From assembly GCA_020341835.1 (NCBI GenBank), contig CP070838.1, positions 1,282,890 through 1,333,119 of the forward strand: a stretch of DNA of 50,230 nucleotides, read 5' to 3'. The stretch comes from Thiotrichales bacterium. GTDB taxonomy: Bacteria > Pseudomonadota > Gammaproteobacteria > SZUA-229. Below the pieces are notes generated by a model, which was not told the DNA's origin, made no database searches, and saw only the letters and a list, made by a program, of their open reading frames with translations. Shown here one piece after another: positions 26,342-32,798 of this stretch. The position numbers and the translations under genes are program-made. The stretch's first letter is position 1. Every line of letters begins with the position of its first letter.

Positions 26342-28639
26342 TCATGAAGTTTCATCCACGACACGTTTATGGAAATAAGTCAGCAGCTTTGCACGCAGTT
26401 TCGACTGTCGATGCTTGGCCGCGGCGGTTTTGCGTTTTTGCGCCAGCTCGATGAATATATCCTGCGAGCTTTTTGCGGACTCCGAATCGCTATCGTATGA
26501 TCTCTGGACGTAGCTGCCATCCGGGCGCATCTGCCATGATTGTTTTTTACTGGACAGCTGCACATCGAGTATCAGGCGCAGTTCCTGTCGGAGTTTTTCA
26601 TCCTCGACCGGTGCAACCACCTCGACCCGGCTTTCCAGGTTGCGGCTCATCAAGTCGGCGGATCCAATATAGTATTCTTCATTACCGCCATTGTGGAAGA
26701 AATAAATTCGTGTGTGCTCGAGAAAACGTCCAACTACACTGATAATACGGACATTCTCGCTCAGCCCGGCGATGCCACTGCGCATGCGGCAAGTATCCCT
26801 GACAATCAGATCGACTTTCACGCCTGCTCTGGCTGCTCTGTAAAGCGCCCGGGTAATATCGACATCTTCAAGCGCATTCATCTTGAACTGGATCAGGCCT
26901 GGTGTGGACTCGGAATGCTGCATCTGTTCACGTTCAATCTTCTTCAGCAACGCCTTCTTCAGCGTATAGGGAGCAGCAAGGATCTTGCGGTAAGTCGGCG
27001 GTGGAGAATATCCCGTCAGATAGTTGAACAGCTCGGTCAGGTCCTGTGCGATATCGTCATCACAGGTCAACATCCCGAGATCACAGTACAAACGCGCGGT
27101 ACCCGAGTGGTAATTACCCGTGCCGATATGCGCGTAGCGACGCAATTTATTGTAATCCTTGCGCACCACAAGAATAACCTTACTGTGTGTCTTCAGGCCG
27201 ACGACACCGTAGGTGACATGAATGCCTGCCTGCTCAAGCCGGCGTGCCCAGCCGATATTGGCCGCTTCATCAAAACGCGCTTTCAGTTCGATCAGCACGG
27301 CGACCTGCTTGCCATTTCTGGCAGCCTGCACCAGCGAATCAATGACACCGCCTTCAGCCGAGGTACGATACAGTGTCATCTTTATCGCCAGCACCTTGGG
27401 ATCCGTGCTTGCAGTACGCAGGAAGCGTTCGACACTGGTATTGAACGATTCGTACGGATGCTGCAACAGCAGTGAGCCACGCTCGCGAATGATATGAAAT
27501 ATATTTCGCGAATCATGGGCAAGTCGTGTATGGTCGATGGGCTTGTGGGGCGGGTCCAGCAGTTCCGGAATATCAAGCGAGGCGATTTCAAAAAGATCCC
27601 GCATTGCCATGATTTCCTCGACCTCATAGACATCATTGTCTTCATCAAGACCGAGTTCGGCAGCAAGCATACCCCGGTGTGTCGGATTCATGCCCTTCCC
27701 GACCTGCAAACGCACAATCGGCGCAAAGTGGCGATGTCGCAGTTCAGATTCAATCATCACCAGCAGATCATCGGCTTCTTCTTCATCGGTTTCAACGATC
27801 GCGTTGCGCGTGACCCTGAAAAGCTCATTGGATTCGATTTCCATCCCGGGAAACAGCAGGTCGAGATTGTTGGCTATGACATCATCGAGAGCAACGAAAG
27901 TATAGTCATCGCCAATCTGAATAAACCGTGGTGCGATATCCTTGGTAACCGGCACTTTTACCCGCGCAATATGCGGAACGGTACCCCCCTTGTGGCGCAG
28001 GGTTACCAGCAGATTCAGCGCAAGGTTGGAGATAAACGGGAACGGGTGCCCCGGATCCATCGCCAGAGGTGTCAACAGCGGGAAAATATTCTCCACGTAA
28101 TTACTACGCTGGGCCTGTTTCTGTTCCTCGGTTAACGAATCATATTTAACGATTCTGATGCCCTGATCCGCCAGATCCACCAGAACCTCTCTCAGTATCC
28201 GGTTCTGCTCGACATGGATTTCTCTGACTTTTTCCTGGCACACTGTAATCTGTTCAGCCGGCGTTCTCCCGTCGATCGTCGGTGTTCTGACACCGGCAGC
28301 AACCTGCTGCTTCAGACCGCCAACACGCTTCATCTGGAACTCATCCAGGTTGTTACTGATGATGGCAAGAAATTTGACGCGCTCCAGCAAAGGCGTATTC
28401 GGATCAGCCGCCATGCTCAACACACGGGTATTGAAGGCAAGCCAGGTCAGCTCGCGATTCTGGTACAGTGCTGGATCTGAAAGATCTATGTCGTCGCCAG
28501 CATCTGCGGTGTAATCGGATTGTTCCAGTTCCTCTTCGCGCCGTGTGTCGAATACCGGGGACTTGCTACCGGGAAATTCCAGGGTGTTCGAAGAACCACG
28601 TTCAGGTGCCTTGTCATCGGAGCCAGGTATATTTGCCAT
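26342..28639 (-). CDS. ppk1: polyphosphate kinase 1
   Basis: A 765-residue enzyme that makes polyphosphate from ATP. The conserved N domain (LTWLAFNTRVLSMAADPNTPLLER, split after the first residues) follows an unusual acidic 55-residue N-terminal extension. The two catalytic histidine regions are present: YAHIGTGNYHSGTARLYCD near residue 500 and RFLEHTRIYFFHNGG near residue 640, with YIGSADLMSRNLESRVEV. E. coli PPK1 is 688 residues. The C terminus has a basic K/R-rich tail. The promoter region carries a candidate Pho box and an FNR-like site. It is followed by the CYTH-CHAD and parA genes on the same strand. Confidence 0.95.
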   Translation of the reverse strand: MANIPGSDDKAPERGSSNTLEFPGSKSPVFDTRREEELEQSDYTADAGDDIDLSDPALYQNRELTWLAFNTRVLSMAADPNTPLLERVKFLAIISNNLDEFQMKRVGGLKQQVAAGVRTPTIDGRTPAEQITVCQEKVREIHVEQNRILREVLVDLADQGIRIVKYDSLTEEQKQAQRSNYVENIFPLLTPLAMDPGHPFPFISNLALNLLVTLRHKGGTVPHIARVKVPVTKDIAPRFIQIGDDYTFVALDDVIANNLDLLFPGMEIESNELFRVTRNAIVETDEEEADDLLVMIESELRHRHFAPIVRLQVGKGMNPTHRGMLAAELGLDEDNDVYEVEEIMAMRDLFEIASLDIPELLDPPHKPIDHTRLAHDSRNIFHIIRERGSLLLQHPYESFNTSVERFLRTASTDPKVLAIKMTLYRTSAEGGVIDSLVQAARNGKQVAVLIELKARFDEAANIGWARRLEQAGIHVTYGVVGLKTHSKVILVVRKDYNKLRRYAHIGTGNYHSGTARLYCDLGMLTCDDDIAQDLTELFNYLTGYSPPPTYRKILAAPYTLKKALLKKIEREQMQHSESTPGLIQFKMNALEDVDITRALYRAARAGVKVDLIVRDTCRMRSGIAGLSENVRIISVVGRFLEHTRIYFFHNGGNEEYYIGSADLMSRNLESRVEVVAPVEDEKLRQELRLILDVQLSSKKQSWQMRPDGSYVQRSYDSDSESAKSSQDIFIELAQKRKTAAAKHRQSKLRAKLLTYFHKRVVDETS

Positions 28640-28674
28640 GATAGATAAACTCTTTTGCTGTGCTATAAGTATGA

Positions 28675-28713
28675 AATATAGCTTAAAAGCAAATTTTGAC
28701 GGTTTTGTTACGA
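28675..28713 (-). promoter_or_regulatory. candidate Pho box and -10 of ppk1
   Basis: On the minus strand TCGTAAC and CCGTCAA are separated by AAAA (28696-28713), the 7+4+7 layout of a Pho box; the TCGTAAC unit is identical to one in the pstS array. A TATATT hexamer at 28675-28680 lies 15 bp downstream and could be the -10, about 36 bp before the ppk1 start. Together they suggest PhoB-type activation of polyphosphate synthesis. Confidence 0.55.
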
Positions 28714-28720
28714 TTTTTCA

Positions 28721-28734
28721 ATGATACACATCAA
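28721..28734 (-). promoter_or_regulatory. candidate FNR/Anr-type site upstream of ppk1
   Basis: On the minus strand TTGAT-GTGT-ATCAT matches the FNR consensus TTGAT-N4-ATCAA at 9 of 10 positions. It lies 7 bp upstream of the Pho box and about 48 bp upstream of the likely ppk1 -10, a position from which an activator could work. Oxygen-linked control of ppk1 is an inference. Confidence 0.4.
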
Positions 28735-28741
28735 ACGTACT

Positions 28742-28760
28742 GATTTATCTGAGATAAATC
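28742..28760. promoter_or_regulatory. palindromic operator-like site in the ppk1/methyltransferase intergenic region
   Basis: GATTTATC and GATAAATC flank TGA, with one more matching pair outside (28741 and 28761), giving 9-base perfect arms. The site sits 48 bp before the methyltransferase start and between divergent promoters, where a dimeric repressor or activator could bind. I cannot name the regulator. Confidence 0.45.
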
Positions 28761-28808
28761 AAAATATTGCCGTTCCTCATAAAAGTACCCTATGACATAA
28801 TCGCGCCC

Positions 28809-29660
28809 ATGAAATCTACTAAAAATAAACATAAAAACCATCATCGAAAACATTCCCCCAAACCTGGCAGTATGAGTGCCAGGGCTGACAGACACGCCTT
28901 ATACGAGAAATCAGTGCAGGATGTGTCGCACGAATATGACTTTATCAATAACACCTTTCGTTCTATACGCGGCTACAACGCCCATTCTCTCCGGGAAGAC
29001 TTTTGCGGTACCGCGAAAATGTGCTGTGAGTGGGCCAGCAAGCGAGACAAGAACACGGCCGTCGGCGTAGATATCGATCCCGAGGTTCTGTCATGGGGCA
29101 AGAAACATAACCTCGGCAAGCTGAAACCCGGTGCCAGAAAACGCATCACGCTGCTGCAGCAAGACGTGATCAAGGTGAAGACCAAACCTGCGCAGGTGAT
29201 CATGGCAATGAACTTCAGCTATCAGCTGTTCAAACAGAGGGACACGCTGCTGAAATATTTCAAGAGTGCGCGCAAATCACTGGCCGACGACGGTATCTTC
29301 TTCCTCGACGCTTTCGGTGGTTACGAGGCCTATTCCGAGACCAAGGAAAAAACCAGGCACAAGGGCTTCACCTATATCTGGGAACAGGAGTCTTACAATC
29401 CGATCACGGGCGACATGACCTGCCATATTCACTTCCACTTTCCCGATAAATCACGCATGCGAAAGGCCTTCACATATGAATGGCGCCTGTGGACACTTCC
29501 CGAGATCAGGGAGATGCTGGATGAAGCCGGCTTCTCCAGAGTTACGGTATACTGGGAAGGAACAGATGAAGAGTCCGGCGAAGGTAATGGCATCTATTCA
29601 CCATCCGTGCAGGGCGACGCCGATCCAAGCTGGGTATGCTATCTGTCTGCGGAGAAGTAA
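28809..29660 (+). CDS. class I SAM-dependent methyltransferase
   Basis: A 283-residue methyltransferase. The N terminus is very basic (MKSTKNKHKNHHRKHSPK), then motif I appears as REDFCGTAKMCCEWA with the acidic motif GVDIDPEVL, and motif IV as IMAMNFSYQLF. The substrate is not recognisable. ATG 28809 is chosen; a TTG at 28767 would add 14 residues. It is divergent from ppk1 and 18 bp upstream of the CYTH triphosphatase gene, so the two are likely co-transcribed. The lysine/histidine-rich N terminus could contact RNA or polyphosphate, which is speculation. Confidence 0.82.
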   Translation: MKSTKNKHKNHHRKHSPKPGSMSARADRHALYEKSVQDVSHEYDFINNTFRSIRGYNAHSLREDFCGTAKMCCEWASKRDKNTAVGVDIDPEVLSWGKKHNLGKLKPGARKRITLLQQDVIKVKTKPAQVIMAMNFSYQLFKQRDTLLKYFKSARKSLADDGIFFLDAFGGYEAYSETKEKTRHKGFTYIWEQESYNPITGDMTCHIHFHFPDKSRMRKAFTYEWRLWTLPEIREMLDEAGFSRVTVYWEGTDEESGEGNGIYSPSVQGDADPSWVCYLSAEK

Positions 29661-29678
29661 CGCCTCAGACGAGGGAAA

Positions 29679-30365
29679 ATGACATCACAATCGAGAGAAA
29701 TTGAATTCAAGTTCGGCGTAGCCGACGCTAAAGCTTTCGACCATCTACTACAGGGCCTTGATCTGCCCGGATCCCTGCTGGACCAGGGCAAAATACAGAC
29801 CAACCACTTTTTCGACAGCCCCTCGCTCTGCCTGCACGAACAGGGCTTCGTTATCAGGCTGAGGCAACAGGACGGCATCGGTATCCTCACGGTAAAAGGC
29901 GAACAGCAGGCTGAAGCCACCGGCAGCGGCGTACTGAGCAGTCGCTTCGAGGAAGAAGTCACATTGCCTGCTCAGGCAGCCGACGATATGCTGCAGGGTA
30001 TCCTGCCCCCGCAACAGGTCATCGAGGCACATTTCGGTCGCAGGTCTACAGCCGTGCTGCAGCTCATCAACAGGGCCTGCGGGGATCAGGATCTGGTCCA
30101 CATTGGCGAGTTCCGCAACGTTCGTATTCACCTGCCGGTCATCCAGTTTCCGGTCGGAGAAAACCTCGAGCCTATCGAATTCGAGCTTGATAGCAGCACC
30201 TTCCCGGATGGCCGGATTGACCATGAGATTGAAATCGAGATTGCCGCACACAGTGATGCCAATGGCATCGAGGCGGCGCTGATCGCCCTGTTCAAGCGAT
30301 GCGGTATCGATTGGCACACCGCACCGAGCAAGGCAAAAAGGTTTTTCAAGGCGCTGACAGACTGA
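29679..30365 (+). CDS. CYTH domain protein, probable inorganic triphosphatase
   Basis: A 228-residue stand-alone CYTH protein with the catalytic signature E-x-E-x-K intact near the N terminus (REIEFKFG), followed by TNHFFDSP, FVIRLRQQDG and LTVKGE, all typical substrate-binding strands of the triphosphate tunnel fold. Bacterial relatives (e.g. YgiF, NeuTTM) hydrolyse inorganic triphosphate; some are class IV adenylate cyclases. It contrasts with the degenerate CYTH domain of the CHAD protein in the same island. Good GAGGG ribosome-binding site before ATG 29679, 18 bp after the methyltransferase gene. Confidence 0.85.
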   Translation: MTSQSREIEFKFGVADAKAFDHLLQGLDLPGSLLDQGKIQTNHFFDSPSLCLHEQGFVIRLRQQDGIGILTVKGEQQAEATGSGVLSSRFEEEVTLPAQAADDMLQGILPPQQVIEAHFGRRSTAVLQLINRACGDQDLVHIGEFRNVRIHLPVIQFPVGENLEPIEFELDSSTFPDGRIDHEIEIEIAAHSDANGIEAALIALFKRCGIDWHTAPSKAKRFFKALTD

Positions 30366-30393
30366 ATGGTAAAAGCGGGACGCAATCCTGACC

Positions 30394-30619
30394 AGCCGCG
30401 AAACACGCAAAGCGCACGAAATACCGATAACTGACCGGTCTTGTTGCGAGCAGGATTTAGCTGTTCCTGGATTCCCGGCCTGAGCGCGGTGAGTGCAGGG
30501 TCTCCCTGACAAAAAGATCCCGCTAATTCCGCACTAATACATAATCGATTCGATGCAGGTTCACACCATTAGGTTGTCGCAACTCGAATGCATTGGCGTT
30601 CTTCGCGTGTTTCGCGGCT
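30394..30619. repeat. inverted-repeat element with 27-bp arms
   Basis: The arm at 30394-30420 (starting AGCCGCGAAACACGC) matches the reverse complement of 30593-30619 at 22 of 27 positions, the first 15 perfectly. About 172 bp without coding potential lie between. The element fills the gap between the CYTH gene and the convergent DsrE gene. The words resemble those of the element at 17949-18137, so both may belong to one family of non-autonomous repeats. Confidence 0.55.
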
Positions 30620-30625
30620 ATCATC

Positions 30626-31102
30626 TCACCAGCTCATATAAGCGAAGCCACGTTCCTGCAGCAGCATGATGTCATCCACACCGATCGGGACGACCCTGGC
30701 AAAATCGAGCAGGTCATCCTCGTCCCAGCCCAGTGACTTCATGGTATTGCCACAGGCATGAAATGCGACACCGTAGTCGCTCAGGGAGGCTGCACGCTGC
30801 TGATGGATGCGGCTGATGATCCTTTCCGGCTTTTTCCCCAGTAAATGCAGGCCGGGACCGAAAGCAGCCACCACCAGCTCGATATCATCGCCGTACTTGC
30901 GCAACATTTCACCGCAGGAAAACAGTATGTGTTCGAGATAATCGTGTTCCGCACTGTTGCACTGGTAGACCAGTTTATGCGGCGACGAGTCTTCGAAATG
31001 TGTTTCGGTATGATGAGCATGTACAGTCTTTGCGGCCATGCCGGCGCCGAACAGCGCAGTCAGCCGCAGTACCTGCCTTCTCAGTTTATCTGGCTTTTTC
31101 AT
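30626..31102 (-). CDS. exported DsrE family protein
   Basis: A 158-residue protein with a twin-arginine-like leader (LRRQVLRLTALFGAGMAAKTVHA) followed by a DsrE/DsrF-like domain: KLVYQCNSAEHDYLEHILFSC split across the first strand and helix, ELVVAAFGPGLHLL, and VAFHACGNTM with the conserved cysteine. DsrE-type proteins relay sulfur or bind small ligands; exported versions are common in sulfur-metabolising proteobacteria. The C-terminal VPIGVDDIMLLQERGFAYMSW is typical of this branch. No sulfur-oxidation genes are adjacent, so its role here is open. Confidence 0.78.
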   Translation of the reverse strand: MKKPDKLRRQVLRLTALFGAGMAAKTVHAHHTETHFEDSSPHKLVYQCNSAEHDYLEHILFSCGEMLRKYGDDIELVVAAFGPGLHLLGKKPERIISRIHQQRAASLSDYGVAFHACGNTMKSLGWDEDDLLDFARVVPIGVDDIMLLQERGFAYMSW

Positions 31103-31152
31103 TTTTATACCCTCGAATGCTTATGATAGCGATTCCTGGGTACAAGTTCAGC

Positions 31153-31860
31153 CTATTCGCCCTGTCGGGACTGAAATGCCTCATGCTTGAAAATGATATC
31201 CCTGGCCGATTCATACTGCTCGTTGCTGATTTTGCCTTCATCCCTGATACGGCGTAAGTCTTTTAGCTCCCCGACCAGGCGCTGATGCATCGTCATCCGG
31301 TCCTGCGAGGCCTTGATATGCTGGCGCAATTTCAGCATAAACAGGTCAAATTCCTTGTTGCCGGATTTGTGGTTGGACACCTCAAAAAGCGGAATCTTGC
31401 CGATAAAACTGCTGTAGATCAGTTTGTCCTGCGTACGGTAATAAAAGATCAGCATTGAAACCATGCTGAAGGTACCCAGCAAAACGGCAACAATCACGAT
31501 ATAGTCGGCCTTGTACTGCGTATACAGGCCAATATAGAACAACAGCATTGACCAGACGATGGTTGCAAACGCCGTGCTGAGCCAGCTCCATGCAACAAAG
31601 CACTCCCGCTCAGGCTGGATGTTGACATAACTGAGGTTTACCCGGTGTTTTTTGTTGTCCTTGTGCCTGAACGATTCTAATGTGTAGTGGAGTTGCGAAT
31701 CGTTGAATATCTTAAAGGTGCGTCTGACGCCTTTGAACTTTTGCTCCTGGACATACGCGATATTGATATGTTCCGGCTTCAAATGAGCATCATCATCAAA
31801 TTCTGAAGACAGGGTGATTTCGGTAATATCGTCTTCAGGGCGTCCAACTTCTTCACTCAT
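31153..31860 (-). CDS. membrane protein with SHOCT-like C terminus
   Basis: A 235-residue protein of unknown function. Residues 1-85 are soluble and acidic at the start (MSEEVGRPEDDITEITLS), two membrane helices follow near residues 95-140 (AFATIVWSMLLFYIGLYT and YIVIVAVLLGTFSMVSMLIFY), and the C terminus has a short SHOCT-like helical hairpin (DLRRIRDEGKISNEQYESAR). The ATG at 31860 is chosen because a GGGG stretch sits 7 bases upstream; an in-frame ATG lies at 31866. It is transcribed leftward, upstream of the DsrE gene. Confidence 0.65.
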   Translation of the reverse strand: MSEEVGRPEDDITEITLSSEFDDDAHLKPEHINIAYVQEQKFKGVRRTFKIFNDSQLHYTLESFRHKDNKKHRVNLSYVNIQPERECFVAWSWLSTAFATIVWSMLLFYIGLYTQYKADYIVIVAVLLGTFSMVSMLIFYYRTQDKLIYSSFIGKIPLFEVSNHKSGNKEFDLFMLKLRQHIKASQDRMTMHQRLVGELKDLRRIRDEGKISNEQYESARDIIFKHEAFQSRQGE

Positions 31861-32277
31861 ATTCATACCCCGTTTGAATTTTGTATAGATTTTGTAAATA
31901 CGACGGAAAAAGACATTTAATTCAGTCAACACAAGCTAAATTTAGAAGATTTATCGTGTTTTTCCAGTGAACCGGACGCGAATGAGTACAGAAAACCGGA
32001 TAAATAGTGCCCGACATTCAATATTAATATGTTCTTATGTTCTTTTATGAGAATCCTTCTTGCCGACCGCCAATACTTCGATTCAAGGAGTTAGTAAGGA
32101 CTATTTCAGTGATTTCTTGTAAAATGCGGGGTTTGGATATTACAAGAAAATGAAACGTGTCTTTGCGTACTTGATTTAATCTTTTCAAGTCGGTAAATAT
32201 GTCCTTGGAGCAAGCACAAGACACCAAAAATAAGTTTTTAACTGTAAAAAATATGACCAGTGAGGGAGCCTGATGTG
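31861..32277. other. 417-bp intergenic region with a perfect dyad
   Basis: This A+T-rich gap separates the SHOCT-like gene from the divergent Rsd/AlgQ gene. It contains TTTCTTGTAA (32113-32122) and its exact reverse complement (32140-32149) with 17 bases between, which may be an operator or an mRNA stem in the Rsd leader. No convincing promoter hexamers, tRNA or small gene were seen in the rest. Confidence 0.5.
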
Positions 32278-32784
32278 ATGAACACGGCGACGAAACAACC
32301 ACCACCTGACCGCCGAGCGCGAACCAGGAAGGAAATAAAACAGCTTATTGCCGAGCGCAACAATGTACTGTCCCAGTACTACAATCTTGCCAGCCATGCC
32401 GACCAGAATCCGGAAAACAGTGATGAAACCCTGGAATTGTTACAGGAGTTTTGCCAGGACCTGGTCGATTACCTGGCAACCGGTCACTTCGAGATTTACC
32501 GTCGTATCGAGGAGAAGGAAGAGCGTCGCTCTGAAATCAAACAACTCGCAAGCCAGGTATTTGACAGAATCTCGGAAACAACTGCAGTGGCCGTTGCCTT
32601 CAACGACCTCTACGACACCTCTGAAGGATTTAACCCGGAAGTGTTGAATCAGCTTCCCGAGCAGCTATCAAAACTGGGTGAAGAACTGGCAATTAGAATC
32701 GATCTGGAAGACCGTTTTATCAACAGCCTGCTTTCAACCGCACCAGGATCAGGACCCGTACAGGCTACTGCCAGCACCGCCTGA
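32278..32784 (+). CDS. Rsd/AlgQ family anti-sigma-70 regulator
   Basis: A 168-residue cytoplasmic helical protein of the Rsd/AlgQ family. E. coli Rsd (158 aa) binds RpoD region 4 in stationary phase and shifts polymerase to other sigma factors; Pseudomonas AlgQ is the counterpart. Conserved segments include RNNVLSQYYNLA, LQEFCQDLVDYLATGHFEIYRRI and TAVAVAFNDLYD. ATG 32278 follows a GAGGGAG ribosome-binding site. The 5' leader holds a 10-base perfect dyad. It is convergent with rlmL. Confidence 0.87.
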   Translation: MNTATKQPPPDRRARTRKEIKQLIAERNNVLSQYYNLASHADQNPENSDETLELLQEFCQDLVDYLATGHFEIYRRIEEKEERRSEIKQLASQVFDRISETTAVAVAFNDLYDTSEGFNPEVLNQLPEQLSKLGEELAIRIDLEDRFINSLLSTAPGSGPVQATASTA

Positions 32785-32798
32785 TAATTCTTCAGGAT

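Noticed and set aside
26540..27475. 311-codon open frame on the plus strand inside ppk1
   Set aside because: It is antisense to a clearly coding, highly conserved PPK1 region and has no recognisable domain or ribosome-binding site.
28742..28760. The palindrome read as a classical FNR box
   Set aside because: The half-sites are too far apart (FNR needs a 4-base spacer); the nearby site at 28721-28734 fits better.
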